A DNA stretch of 64,000 nt, taken from Arthrobacter castelli DSM 16402 (lineage in GTDB: Bacteria > Actinomycetota > Actinomycetes > Actinomycetales > Micrococcaceae). The position numbers were made by a program, and so were the translations under genes. The stretch covers positions 62,001-126,000 of the forward strand of contig NZ_AUMN01000012.1 in assembly GCF_000430705.1 (NCBI RefSeq). Reading direction: 5' to 3'. Under the pieces are notes generated by a model that worked only from the letters and a program-made list of their open reading frames with translations, was not told the DNA's origin and ran no database searches. This document shows, in pieces, positions 1 to 8,835 of the stretch (positions within the stretch are counted from its first letter, which is position 1; each line of letters begins with the position of its first letter).

Positions 1-66
1 CCACCGGGGCCTGCTGAGAAGCCGGTCCTTGTCGCGAACCGGCGATTAAACCGAACCATTCAATGA
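1..66 (+). other. Possible 3' end of an upstream gene at the window edge
   Basis: Frame 1 is open from the first base to a TGA at 64-66 and reads as about 21 residues. Only the tail is visible, so neither function nor reality as a gene can be judged. The polymerase gene starts 35 bases later with its own ribosome-binding site. Confidence 0.2.
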
Positions 67-100
67 CCGGCACTGACCACCACAATGAAAAGGGATCCCC

Positions 101-3100
101 ATGACTGCCGGAAGGACACCTGTCACTGCCGATACGGCTTCGTTTACTTTCTACGACATCGAGTCGCTGTCCAACGTTTTCAGCCTTGTGGCCTATACAC
201 CGCGGCCCGCAAGTCACCCCGATCTGCTCGAAGTATTCTTCCTCGTCGACGACGAGCAGCTTTGCGCGAGCTTCGACCACGATGCGCTCACGGCGGCGAT
301 CACCGATGGCAACCCCGGCCTGCCGGCGGTGCATGTCACAGCACACGATCTGCGCACCGTCGAGGGCAATCTGGCCCTGGCGCAGCTGATGGGTCTTTGT
401 GACGCCGACCAGGTGTGCAACACCGGTCAAAAATCTTCCTACCCGCTCGATCTGCGCCCTGTCTGCGACACCGACAATGATTACAACCCGATGCACCACC
501 CTTATCTGGCCGGGTACAACTCGCTGAACTACGACACCACGATGCTGGCGCTGTATCTGTCCGAGGTGTTCTCGGACGTGGCCGACCATAGGCAGAATCT
601 GGACAACGCCCGGGTGCAGGAAGAATATGCCCGCACTCCCGAAGACCAGGCCCACACCCAGGCGCTGGTCAAAGATGTCCTCAACCGCAAACCAGTGTTC
701 AAGCCGGTCTCGGCAGCGACACTGCGCGGTTACAACGACCAGCTGTTCAGCTCCGAGCACATCGACTACATGCCCGGCTACAACCAGTGGGACTCGCAAG
801 CGGCCAGGATCCGCCGTGCGATGCTTCATTCGGGCCGGCATCTCGATATCGCCCGGCTCAACGAGCTGCAGCACAAGGTCGCGCTCAAGCGCCTGCTGGG
901 CATGCTGGGCCGGCAGATCAAAGAATCCGACAAGCTCGGCCACGGCTCAGTGGTCACCACCACCGGCGAGCTCTATGAACTGCTGGCCTACAACGTCTCG
1001 GACTGCCTGGGCCTGGCCCAGCTGTTTGAACATCCGGTCTATTCGTCGGCCTTCGACCTGAAAGCCGGTCTGCTTCAGCAGTATGCGGAGACGGTGTACA
1101 CCAAGTCCGGCACTGTGCGCATGGACCGGTTGACCATCGATGCCTCGTCGGCGAAGTTCGTGGGCCGCATTCTCGCCCCGTACACACCCCTGAACGACAT
1201 TGAAACCGTCTCGTTCGACTACCCGGCCAAAGAAGTGGCCGACGAACGCGGTATCGCCCAGGTCAATGTCCTCGACGAATGCGTCCACTTCTTCGACACG
1301 CAGGTCGCCCCCGACCGGGCGACCAACACGGAACAAGCAGCCGCCTGGGCGCAGTTCATGGACGTGGTGACGTACTATCGCCGGATCGAAGGTGAAAATT
1401 TCAACGATTCCGACCAATACAACAAGCGTTTCAAGCGGTCGGCCGCCTCGCTCAAAGAGATCGCCAAGACGCCGAACAACATACCGTACTTCCGCCCCGA
1501 CGGCACGGCCTCGTCATGCTTCGCGACCTTCTCCACCGGCGGGATTCACGGTGCCGAGGCCGATAAGAACGCCTTCACCCGTGACCGCATCGCCCACGTG
1601 CAGGCCGACACCATGCTGCACCGGGCCAAAACCCTGATCCCGGAGGCGGTGGAGTTCGTCGCCGAGGCCAAGCGCCAGCATGCACAGCTGTCACTGCCCG
1701 ACGGCTCATACGTCGACAAGCGCGATGTGCTGCTGGGCTCGGATCCGGCGAAAGTCAAATACCGCAAGCCGAAGAAAGGTGACCCGGCCCAGACCGACCA
1801 ACTCGCCCGCGCACAACAGCAGGTCCCCGATCCGGCCGATCTGCTGGCCACCCAGCGTCCGGAAGCCGCGGCGCTGCATGTGTCCATGTCCGACGGCAGC
1901 GTTCTTCACGGCAAGACTGTGCTGGCCACGACATCGGCGGCCGCCGCGACCTACCGCGACGAACCCGCCAAAAAGGCTCCGAGCCTGTTCACCGCCAAGG
2001 AGGATGAATCCACCAAGCTGTACCCCAAATATGCCCGCACCTCGGCCGGGCCGGTCATCCATGAGGATTTCACCAGCTACTACCCGAACCTGCTGCGCAA
2101 TATGCGAGCCTTCTACAACCCTGAACTCGGCGAAGACCGCTATGCGACAATCTTCTTCGACAAGGAGCGTCTGGGAGCCGAGCTGAAGAAACCGGGCCTG
2201 GACGCGGCAGAAAAGGAGCGACTGACAACGTTGCGCAACGGGACCAAGCTGATCCTCAACGCAGCCTCCGGTGCCGGCGACGCCTCGCACAAGAATCCGA
2301 TCAGGATGAACAACCGGATCATCTCGATGCGGATCATCGGCCAACTGTTCAGTTGGCGGATCGGCCAAGCACAAACACTGGCCGGTGCCCGGCTCATCTC
2401 GACGAACACCGACGGGTTGTATTCAGTCATCGACGATGGTTCCGACGTCTCCAACGACTTCGAGGCCGAAACCAACAATCGGGTCCTCGAAGAGCAGAAA
2501 GCCGCCATCGGTATCGACATCGAGCCCGAGCAGATGTTTCTGATCAGCAAGGACTCGAACAACCGGATGGAACTGACCGCCCCCGCAGCCGGCACCACCG
2601 TGGCGGAATCGAGGATCGTGGCGGCATCCGGGGGCACACTGGCCTGTCATGACGGGCCGACGCCGACAAAGGCACTGGCCCATCCGGCAATTATCGACCA
2701 CGCTCTGGCCCGGTACCTGCAGACCATCGCGGCCAGGACAGAGGCGGCCTTGTGCGAAGACTTCGATTTCGACCTGGGGCGCAAGATCATCGACGACGCC
2801 CGTGATATCGAAGACCCTATACGGACCGCGTTGCTGTTCCAGAACGTCATCGCAGCCTCCAGGGGTTCGATCACCTATCCGTTCGCCGCAGCTCCTTCCG
2901 ACACAGACGCAGCCGATGAGCAACGGGGCGGAATCCGTGATCCGCAGCCGCTGCAGATGATCAACCGGGCTTTCATCGTCCAAGACGGCACCGCCGGTGC
3001 GGTAAATCTGCACAATGCCGGTGCCTGGAAGGTCTCTCCGGTCAGTGCGGCCAAGCGCGAAAAGGACGGGCTGGCCCGGGTCGAGAACAACAGCACGGCC

Positions 3101-3367
3101 ATCGGGATGCTTCGCCATCACGGCTGGGCCCGCGACCGCCACAGTGCCGCCCGTGACGGGCTGAACCTGCTGCCGACAGACCAGGACGTCGTCGTCCGCC
3201 GGATCAACGGCATCGACCCTGCCTGGTCCATGGTGATCTGCAACGACGATCTCTACACCGCGGGCCGACCGCGGCTGAGAGATCTCATCGCCTCGCTCGA
3301 TCTGGAGGTCTACACACAGATGCTCGCGGAGACGTTCACCAAAAACTGGAAAAACAGCCCGGCGTAG
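101..3367 (+). CDS. Family B DNA polymerase with 3'-5' exonuclease domain
   Basis: A replicative-type DNA polymerase of 1088 residues. The N-terminal DnaQ-like exonuclease motifs are visible: Exo I FYDIES (about residues 16-21), Exo II YNSLNYD (about 138-144) and Exo III YNVSDCLG (about 297-304). The palm motifs follow in family B order: motif A DFTSYYPNLL (about 655-664), motif B KLILNAASGAGD (about 716-727) and motif C TNTDGLY (about 768-774). Motif C has the phage-type TDG form in place of the cellular DTDS form. The ATG at 101 has AAAAGGGA upstream. No ATPase or primase domain is fused. A hairpin terminator follows at once, so the gene is transcribed separately from the operon behind it. 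Together with the prim-pol, helicases and nuclease in this window it suggests self-directed replication. The family is certain; its place in the element's life cycle is inferred. Confidence 0.9.
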   Translation: MTAGRTPVTADTASFTFYDIESLSNVFSLVAYTPRPASHPDLLEVFFLVDDEQLCASFDHDALTAAITDGNPGLPAVHVTAHDLRTVEGNLALAQLMGLCDADQVCNTGQKSSYPLDLRPVCDTDNDYNPMHHPYLAGYNSLNYDTTMLALYLSEVFSDVADHRQNLDNARVQEEYARTPEDQAHTQALVKDVLNRKPVFKPVSAATLRGYNDQLFSSEHIDYMPGYNQWDSQAARIRRAMLHSGRHLDIARLNELQHKVALKRLLGMLGRQIKESDKLGHGSVVTTTGELYELLAYNVSDCLGLAQLFEHPVYSSAFDLKAGLLQQYAETVYTKSGTVRMDRLTIDASSAKFVGRILAPYTPLNDIETVSFDYPAKEVADERGIAQVNVLDECVHFFDTQVAPDRATNTEQAAAWAQFMDVVTYYRRIEGENFNDSDQYNKRFKRSAASLKEIAKTPNNIPYFRPDGTASSCFATFSTGGIHGAEADKNAFTRDRIAHVQADTMLHRAKTLIPEAVEFVAEAKRQHAQLSLPDGSYVDKRDVLLGSDPAKVKYRKPKKGDPAQTDQLARAQQQVPDPADLLATQRPEAAALHVSMSDGSVLHGKTVLATTSAAAATYRDEPAKKAPSLFTAKEDESTKLYPKYARTSAGPVIHEDFTSYYPNLLRNMRAFYNPELGEDRYATIFFDKERLGAELKKPGLDAAEKERLTTLRNGTKLILNAASGAGDASHKNPIRMNNRIISMRIIGQLFSWRIGQAQTLAGARLISTNTDGLYSVIDDGSDVSNDFEAETNNRVLEEQKAAIGIDIEPEQMFLISKDSNNRMELTAPAAGTTVAESRIVAASGGTLACHDGPTPTKALAHPAIIDHALARYLQTIAARTEAALCEDFDFDLGRKIIDDARDIEDPIRTALLFQNVIAASRGSITYPFAAAPSDTDAADEQRGGIRDPQPLQMINRAFIVQDGTAGAVNLHNAGAWKVSPVSAAKREKDGLARVENNSTAIGMLRHHGWARDRHSAARDGLNLLPTDQDVVVRRINGIDPAWSMVICNDDLYTAGRPRLRDLIASLDLEVYTQMLAETFTKNWKNSPA

Positions 3368-3380
3368 TCCAGCACCAGCA

Positions 3381-3424
3381 CGCACGAAAGCCGCCTCAGG
3401 TCATCCCGGGGTGGCTTTCGTGCG
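3381..3424 (+). terminator. Hairpin terminator after the DNA polymerase gene
   Basis: A 15-bp inverted repeat (3381-3395 with 3410-3424; core CGCACGAAAGCC / GGCTTTCGTGCG) lies 13 bases after the polymerase stop codon and is followed by a weak T-containing tract. Confidence 0.7.
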
Positions 3425-3549
3425 TTATAGCAAATCTACACTGAAAGATCAGTCAATGATAAATCAATATACGTCATCATCAGGTATAGAATATATGTAA
3501 GAAACCATTCTAATGATATCAACGATAGACATCGGAAAGAGAGGACATT
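3425..3549 (+). promoter_or_regulatory. AT-rich promoter region of the nuclease/helicase operon
   Basis: This 125-base stretch is far richer in A+T than the coding sequence around it. It contains TATAGAAT- and ATATAC-like -10 candidates and ends in a GAAAGAGAGG ribosome-binding site. It carries a 15-base motif (3442-3456) repeated exactly at 56624-56638, upstream of the minus-strand Clp-like gene. The exact promoter is not assignable by eye. Confidence 0.5.
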
Positions 3550-3903
3550 ATGTCCAGCATCACATTGCCCGTTCGCGCTGACGACCCTGATATTTCGTAT
3601 GAAGCCGCTGAGAAGGCGGCTTTCGGGGCCTCGAAAATTCGCCCTATCGTGCTCGCGTTGGTGCGCGAACACGGCCCGTTGACCCATGACGAGTTCATCG
3701 GTCAATACAACCGGTTGGTCATCATGGAAACGGATACCGCCCGTGCTTCCGATTCCGGTGTACGCACCCGGCTGCACGAGCTGGTCCGTGCCGGGCTCAT
3801 CATTCAAGACCCCGAAAAAGGCAAGTCCAAGTTCGGCAACAATGCCAAACGCTGGATCGCCGTCGACGGCAGCGGTGGTGGCGACAACACCGATGAGCAG
3901 TGA
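3550..3903 (+). CDS. Small winged-helix-like protein
   Basis: 117 residues. The pattern of a helix, a short turn, a recognition-like helix around SDSGVRTRLHELVRAG (about residues 78-93), then a basic wing (EKGKSKFG) and RWIAV strand is typical of winged-helix DNA-binding domains that read 'rule-like' argument RTR...L...G.I. It is the first gene of the operon running to the helicase, and its stop overlaps the GTG start of the next gene. It could be a regulator or a DNA-processing accessory factor; the fold call is by pattern only. Confidence 0.6.
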   Translation: MSSITLPVRADDPDISYEAAEKAAFGASKIRPIVLALVREHGPLTHDEFIGQYNRLVIMETDTARASDSGVRTRLHELVRAGLIIQDPEKGKSKFGNNAKRWIAVDGSGGGDNTDEQ

Positions 3904-4166
3904 ATGACATGATGAACGACTACACCGTAGATACCGCCGCTGATGACCGTATACACGATCGGGCCGGGGTATTCGTCGCCTCCATGGACCGGACCGAACG
4001 CGTGGTCTGGCTGCAGCGCCAGGGCGTCAACGACCGGCAGATCCTCGATGCCCTGCTCACCGACGGCGATGAGGACCTGGACGAGTTCACCCGCGACATT
4101 GCCGGCTCCATCGCGGCCTCCGCCGCCAACAACCCGCACGTACAGACCCCGCAGTGGTTGGCATGA
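3900..4166 (+). CDS. Hypothetical protein, acidic, coupled to VRR-NUC gene
   Basis: 88 residues beginning with a GTG that overlaps the previous stop (GTGA); in-frame ATGs at 3909 and 3912 are alternatives. The centre (about residues 28-50) reads like a short helix-turn-helix, with a Q-x-G-V-N-D-R-Q-I turn followed by an acidic tail. No family recognised. Its own stop overlaps the start of the nuclease gene (ATGA), so the three small genes are probably translated together. Confidence 0.6.
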   Translation: MNDMMNDYTVDTAADDRIHDRAGVFVASMDRTERVVWLQRQGVNDRQILDALLTDGDEDLDEFTRDIAGSIAASAANNPHVQTPQWLA

Positions 4167-4456
4167 GCACAGCCACACGTGAAGACACGGTCGAAAAGTA
4201 CCTGCTCACACGCTGTCGGGCGAACGGTTTTCTGTGCATGAAGTTCGTCTCGCCGGCCCGTGGCGGCGTGCCCGACCGTGTCATTATCACCCCCGCCGAG
4301 ACAGTCTTCGTTGAAACCAAGCGCCCCGGCGGCAAACCCCGCCGGCTCCAAAAGATTGTCCACACCAAAATGCGCCGATACGGGGCCAAAGTCTACGTGG
4401 CCGACGACCGACACAAAGTCGATGAACTCATACGCGAACTGGCCACGAAGAAATAA
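4163..4456 (+). CDS. VRR-NUC domain nuclease
   Basis: A 97-residue single-domain VRR-NUC nuclease of the PD-(D/E)XK fold. The diagnostic pieces are an N-terminal helix with E, then KFVSPARGGVPDRVI (about 29-43), VFVETKRPGG (about 50-59) with the catalytic E-x-K, the Q of the RRLQK helix, and a YGAKVYVADD strand. In phages such proteins occur next to SNF2-type helicases, as here, and can cut branched DNA. The start at 4163 was chosen because it overlaps the upstream stop; an in-frame ATG nine bases earlier is less likely. Confidence 0.85.
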   Translation: MSTATREDTVEKYLLTRCRANGFLCMKFVSPARGGVPDRVIITPAETVFVETKRPGGKPRRLQKIVHTKMRRYGAKVYVADDRHKVDELIRELATKK

Positions 4457-4549
4457 CCGGGACCAAAGGCCCAATAACGACTATTGAATCGACCACCAAT
4501 TGATGACCGGCTCAGCCGACGACGACGAATCTGAAAGAGGTAAACCAGC

Positions 4550-4762
4550 GTGTTTGGAAAAAAGAAGAAGCACAGCTCCGCCCAGGACGAAAACATCGGG
4601 CCGGCTGACCCCCAGTCGACTGAAATCAATCCCGGGCCAACTGATCAGCAAGACGATGAACCACGCCAGAGCACGGACCTGCCAATTCCTCTGATTATCG
4701 CCATCATGGCACTCGGCCTCGCCGCTTTCGTGCTCGGCGGGACAATGCTGGGTCTGTACTAG
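4550..4762 (+). CDS. Small C-terminally anchored membrane protein
   Basis: 70 residues starting at a GTG preceded by GAAAGAGG. The N-terminus is lysine-rich (FGKKKKH), the middle is hydrophilic and acidic, and a single hydrophobic helix (about residues 47-68) ends the protein. No family recognised. It sits between the nuclease and helicase genes, which is an odd place for a membrane peptide. Confidence 0.6.
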   Translation: MFGKKKKHSSAQDENIGPADPQSTEINPGPTDQQDDEPRQSTDLPIPLIIAIMALGLAAFVLGGTMLGLY

Positions 4763-4820
4763 ATGCCGTTCGACTCATCGCAGCGTATGCCGCGCGGCAA
4801 AGCCGCGATTCTCACCACCG

Positions 4821-4855
4821 AAGGAGGGAGTCGAGCCGACTCGACGCATCCAACA
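4821..4855 (+). promoter_or_regulatory. Shine-Dalgarno separated from the helicase start by a hairpin
   Basis: AAGGAGG at 4821-4827 is 27 bases from the ATG at 4855, too far for normal initiation. A hairpin GTCGAG-CCGA-CTCGAC (4830-4845) sits between them. Folding it would reduce the effective spacing to about 11 bases. No other in-frame start codon lies between the two. Confidence 0.5.
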
Positions 4856-7602
4856 TGACATCCACCACCACACCACAACTGCCTGCCCTGAAGAGAGATC
4901 AGCAGCAGATTCATGACTTCCTGGTTCATCAACCCTTCGCCGGCGCATGGCTCGGCGTGGGCAGAGGCAAGACATTGACAACCCTCAGCGTCCTGCAGAC
5001 GGTCCGGCCTATCGGACACATTCTTGTGATCGCACCCGTCGCCATTGCCCGTTCCACCTGGATCGATGAGATCGCCAAATGGAATTTTCCCGTCAGGACC
5101 AAGTCGCTAATCGTCAATGACAACGACAAGAAGCTGTCGAAGGATAAGCGTCTGAAGCGATTCGAAAATGTTTTCACCGACCCGCCGACGATGTACTTCA
5201 TCAACCAGGAGCTGCTCACGCAGCCGCCACGCACCGGTTGCCACATCTGTGGCGGTGAGGGGTTCAAGGACCGAGCCTGTCATGACTGCCAGTTCGGTCT
5301 CATTGACCAGATGCCGGTTCAAAACATCAACGGCCAAAACACCACCACATGGCCCTTCCAGACGGTCATCATCGATGAATCCCAGGGCTTCAAGAACCAC
5401 GCCAGCGGCCGGTTCAAGGCGCTCCAGACCATGCGGTCGGCGATCACCCGGATCATTGAACTGACCGGAACTCCCGCACCGAACGCTTTGACGCTCGACG
5501 CCCCGATCCTCACCCCCACGGGTTGGAAGCTGATGGGTGACATGCAAGTCGGAGATCTCGTGATCGGATCCGGCGGCAAGCCCACCGAGGTGATGGGCGT
5601 ATGGCCGCAGGGTGACAAGCCCATCTTCCGGGTCACCTTCAGTGACGAGACCGTTGTCGACTGCACCGAAGACCACCTCTGGGCTGTGAACAGCCGCAGC
5701 CGTCGTAGCAAGGGTCTCGACCCTCTGGTGATCTCCACCGGCGAGCTCAAGAAGGGAAGGAGCCGCAGCCGAGCGACGGACATCGAAGTTGGGCTGACCG
5801 ACATGAACGGTGCCCCGCGATGGGCCACACCGACCGTTGCACCTGTGGAGGTGTCTTCGCAAGATATCCCGCTTGACCCCTATCTTCTAGGAGTTCTTCT
5901 CGGAGATGGGCACATCGGACACAGCGTCGACTTCACCACCATGGATCCTGAAATCACGCGGTATGTGGCAGAGGCTCTTCCGCCGAGAATGCAGCTGACA
6001 CACAAGGGCTATCGGCGCGACTCGAAGGCCAGCGCCTACTACATCACCTCTGGTAAGCGCGGTGGAAGTTTGCCCGGCGCGATTCGCGGGGCTGTGCCCA
6101 ACCCTGTGAAGACCGCTCTTCGCAACCTGGGTTTGCTCGGGCTGAGATCCTGGGAGAAGTTCATTCCAGACGTCTATCTATGGAACAACACAACCGTTCG
6201 ACTCGAGATGCTGCGCGGTCTGTGCGACACCGACGGTTGCAGCAAGACGGGCCGTGGGTCGACTTCGAGCTTCGGCACCTCGTCACCCCGGCTAGCCGAG
6301 GATGTCAAGCACCTCATCCGGTCTCTGGGCGGATACGTCACTCAGCACATCGAGCAGCGAGAAGGCCCCCAAGTCATGCCCCAGGGGCACACCTCGTCGA
6401 TGCGCCCGCACTATGTCCTGACGTTCGGCCTGCCGATCAGCCCTTTTCGCCTTCTGCGGAAGGCGAAGAACTGGCAGAAACGTTGGCGCACCAAGGAGCG
6501 AACCATCCACTTCATCGAGCCCATCGGCAATGAGCAAGCACAGTGCATCACTGTGGCAGCAAGCGACGGTTTATTCGTCACCAAGGACTTTGTGGTCACA
6601 CACAACTCGCTGCACGATCTGTGGAGCCAGATCTACCTGCTCGACCAGGGCCGGGCACTGGGACACAATATCACCGCCTTCCGGAACCGCTGGTTCACGC
6701 CCAAGATGGTGCCCGGCACGAACACGCCGGCCAAATGGGTCCCCACGGCCAACGCCGAAGCGGAGATCCACCAGGCGATCGCCCACCTGGTAATGAGTGC
6801 GCAGAACACAGATCTGGTCCTGCCTGAACTAACCATCGACGACGTCAATGTCACGCTCACGCCCGACCTGCTGACCGCCTATAAGGAGTTCAGGCGCGAT
6901 CTGGTCCTCGATATCGTCCGGACCCACACGGACGCCGACGGCAACCTCACCCAGAGTGTGGAGTCGATCGTGGCCCAAAATCAGGCGGTGCTGACCAGCA
7001 AGCTCATGCAGTTCGCCTCGGGCACGCTCTACACCGCCGATCCGGACGACCCGTCCACGCAGGGCCGTTACGAGATCATCCACGATAAAAAGCTCGAAAT
7101 GGTCGAATACCTGGTGCGCAACAACGGCGGCGAGCCCATACTCATTGCCTACCATTTCCGCTCCGACCTCGAACAGCTGCTTAAGCGGCTGCAGAAAGCC
7201 GGCGTCGATGTCCGGGCCTTCGACGGTTCGCGTCAGATGGTCCGTCAATGGAACGACCGGCAAATTCCGGTCATGCTGCTGCATCCGGCCTCGGCCGGGC
7301 ATGGCCTGAATTTGCAGGAGGGTGGTTCGACCATGATCTGGTACACACTCACGCACAACCTGGAGTGGTATCTGCAGACCAACGGCCGGCTCCATCGCAC
7401 AGGCCAGAACAAGCCGGTGACCATTCACCGGCTGCTCGCCAAAGGCACCCACGACGAGCGGATGCCCGCGGTGCTGGCCGATAAGAAGCAGATCCAGGAT
7501 GACCTCATCGACGCCGTCGATGCCGAGAACGCCACACTGGCCGCCTTGGAGGGTGAGATCCAGGACGATCTCAATGATCTGTGGACCGCCACGCGGTTAT
7601 AA
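4855..7602 (+). CDS. SNF2/DEAD-like superfamily 2 helicase, interrupted by an intein
   Basis: The 915-residue precursor would give a 541-residue helicase after splicing. N-extein: Walker A GVGRGKT (about residues 35-41), a zinc-knuckle-like insert with CHIC and CHDC (about 126-146), the DEAD-box variant VIIDESQ (about 172-178) and motif III LTGTPAPN ending at residue 210. C-extein: SLHDLWSQIYLLDQ continues motif III, then the C-terminal RecA lobe with GHGLNLQEGG and the arginine-finger motif NGRLHRTGQ. The protein is of phage type, about the size of helicases paired with VRR-NUC nucleases, and it lies one gene downstream of one. A role in replication-fork restart or recombination is likely. 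Translation may depend on the hairpin between its Shine-Dalgarno and ATG. Confidence 0.9.
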   Translation: MTSTTTPQLPALKRDQQQIHDFLVHQPFAGAWLGVGRGKTLTTLSVLQTVRPIGHILVIAPVAIARSTWIDEIAKWNFPVRTKSLIVNDNDKKLSKDKRLKRFENVFTDPPTMYFINQELLTQPPRTGCHICGGEGFKDRACHDCQFGLIDQMPVQNINGQNTTTWPFQTVIIDESQGFKNHASGRFKALQTMRSAITRIIELTGTPAPNALTLDAPILTPTGWKLMGDMQVGDLVIGSGGKPTEVMGVWPQGDKPIFRVTFSDETVVDCTEDHLWAVNSRSRRSKGLDPLVISTGELKKGRSRSRATDIEVGLTDMNGAPRWATPTVAPVEVSSQDIPLDPYLLGVLLGDGHIGHSVDFTTMDPEITRYVAEALPPRMQLTHKGYRRDSKASAYYITSGKRGGSLPGAIRGAVPNPVKTALRNLGLLGLRSWEKFIPDVYLWNNTTVRLEMLRGLCDTDGCSKTGRGSTSSFGTSSPRLAEDVKHLIRSLGGYVTQHIEQREGPQVMPQGHTSSMRPHYVLTFGLPISPFRLLRKAKNWQKRWRTKERTIHFIEPIGNEQAQCITVAASDGLFVTKDFVVTHNSLHDLWSQIYLLDQGRALGHNITAFRNRWFTPKMVPGTNTPAKWVPTANAEAEIHQAIAHLVMSAQNTDLVLPELTIDDVNVTLTPDLLTAYKEFRRDLVLDIVRTHTDADGNLTQSVESIVAQNQAVLTSKLMQFASGTLYTADPDDPSTQGRYEIIHDKKLEMVEYLVRNNGGEPILIAYHFRSDLEQLLKRLQKAGVDVRAFDGSRQMVRQWNDRQIPVMLLHPASAGHGLNLQEGGSTMIWYTLTHNLEWYLQTNGRLHRTGQNKPVTIHRLLAKGTHDERMPAVLADKKQIQDDLIDAVDAENATLAALEGEIQDDLNDLWTATRL
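5485..6606 (+). other. Intein with LAGLIDADG endonuclease inside the SNF2 helicase
   Basis: 374 residues (precursor 211-584) inserted in helicase motif III between PAPN and SLHDLW. The N-terminal residue is Ala, not Cys/Ser (ALTLDAPILTPTGW). Block B is CTEDHLW, with the TxxH and a Trp two residues after His (Trp276). Block F has Cys564 (QCITV). The C-terminus is VVTHN followed by Ser+1. Trp at B:12, Cys at F:4 and Thr at G:5 match the class 3 (WCT) splicing signature, in which the block F Cys replaces residue 1 as first nucleophile. The dodecapeptide motifs LLGVLLGDG and LRGLCDTDG mark a homing endonuclease, so the intein is probably mobile. All key splicing residues look intact. Confidence 0.9.
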
Positions 7603-7706
7603 ATCACCACAATCATGATGCGCTGACGTGCTCAAACAATGTGGCGGTAGGTAACCACCAAAAGGAAGGTCGGCGGGGCCGACCCGGGGGCCGGTGCTGA
7701 CAGTAC

Positions 7707-7743
7707 ACGCCGGTGGGAACCGCCCGGAGGGTCCCACCGGCGT
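7707..7743 (+). terminator. Hairpin terminator after the helicase gene
   Basis: A 12-bp perfect inverted repeat, ACGCCGGTGGGA (7707-7718) with TCCCACCGGCGT (7732-7743), lies about 105 bases after the helicase stop. No T-run follows, so termination strength is uncertain. Confidence 0.45.
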
Positions 7744-7805
7744 TAGCCCCGGCAGGCAATTCCCGAGAACACAGAAACCTGCCATGTCCCGGAAACCGAT
7801 CCTTC

Positions 7806-7867
7806 ATCCACGAAGTCACCCATGGGTCCTGCGACCAGTACAGCGACAAGAACAGAAACCAGACATG
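7806..7867 (+). pseudogene. Remnant of a duplicated gene 3' end
   Basis: 7806-7859 matches 11659-11712, the 3' end of the 139-residue gene further right, at 48 of 54 positions. The frame still reads IHEVTHGSCDQYSDKNRN and ends at a TGA overlapping the next ATG. No start codon or upstream coding body is apparent, so this looks like the tail of a lost paralogue now acting as a leader. Confidence 0.5.
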
Positions 7868-8206
7868 AACAACACACCACACCTCCATTCCGACCAACCC
7901 GTGACCCTCTCACACCGGGACCGAGACTTTCTCCGGCATTTAAAGTTCCGTGAAGCGGTCCACGTTCAGAAACACCCCTGCTGGCTGTATGCAAAAACAC
8001 GGGGTCGATGGCAGCTCGTTGTCCTGACCCTCATGGACACCTACGAAAAACACGACCGCTTCGTAAAAAACGACAGCACCATCCAACGGCTCATGGCCGA
8101 CCGGCTCATCGAAATCTCGTCCGAAACGATGCTTCCCAAGCCGTACCGGAATCAACATGGAGTCACGGTCAAGCTCACCGACCGCGGCCGATTCGCATGC
8201 CGGTAA
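7865..8206 (+). CDS. Small winged-helix-like hypothetical protein
   Basis: 113 residues from the ATG at 7865, whose context overlaps the TGA of the gene remnant upstream. A longer frame back to 7694 is open but lacks a ribosome-binding site and runs through the remnant. HSDQPVTLSHRDRDFLRHL near the start and VTVKLTDRGRFA at the end resemble the first helix and C-terminal 'T-x-x-G' strand of winged-helix domains. Function unknown. Confidence 0.5.
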   Translation: MNNTPHLHSDQPVTLSHRDRDFLRHLKFREAVHVQKHPCWLYAKTRGRWQLVVLTLMDTYEKHDRFVKNDSTIQRLMADRLIEISSETMLPKPYRNQHGVTVKLTDRGRFACR

Positions 8207-8365
8207 TCCGCCGTTTCACGCAAGTGACTGCATATACCAGTCGGCACAGCCGACCCGGAAGCCAAGTCGGCTGTATTGGCTCACACCGGCAACATCCGTG
8301 CCTCAACTGCACGTCAGAAAAGCCTTTGATCATCAACACCACAGCCCGTACACCAGGAGCTTCTC

Positions 8366-8782
8366 ATGAAAAATCTCATCGACGACACGTATTGCCCTCT
8401 CTGTGGCAATCTCGAATGCCATGCAGACAACGATGGCTGGTGTCTCGCGCACGGGTGGGATTGCGGCGACTTTCACCAATATCTGAATGAAACCAGTGAA
8501 CCACTGGTGGACATCATTCACCTGCAGGGTGACGACTACGAGACGGCCGTCGATGCCGCCAACGACCAGGGCGGATCCACTGAGGCCGTCGTCGCATATC
8601 TGGCACAGTTCGACTACGGCGATGAGACCGACAGTGTTGCCGAAATCAATGGTCACACCAAATTCGTCGAGCTCGAACGCCTACAGCACCAGCTGCACGA
8701 AGCCGATCACGGCGGCCTGCACTACTGGCTGCAGGTTGATCACGGCCTGCGCTTCTACGGCCTGTACCGCCGGCCACTCTAA
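8366..8782 (+). CDS. Hypothetical protein with N-terminal Cys/His cluster
   Basis: 138 residues with a good AGGAGC site. The first 40 residues hold CPLC, C-x-A, C-x-AHGWDC, a likely small zinc-binding module. The rest is acidic and helical. First of the accessory genes before dprA; no family recognised. Confidence 0.6.
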   Translation: MKNLIDDTYCPLCGNLECHADNDGWCLAHGWDCGDFHQYLNETSEPLVDIIHLQGDDYETAVDAANDQGGSTEAVVAYLAQFDYGDETDSVAEINGHTKFVELERLQHQLHEADHGGLHYWLQVDHGLRFYGLYRRPL

Positions 8783-8835
8783 ACAATGCGCGGCTTTACC
8801 CCGACCATCAATAAGACATACCTGAAAGGCCCGTC

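Noticed and set aside
5107-5862. Minus-strand frame of 251 codons over the intein start
   Set aside because: Antisense to the helicase/intein, whose motifs are unmistakable; it has no independent ribosome-binding site.
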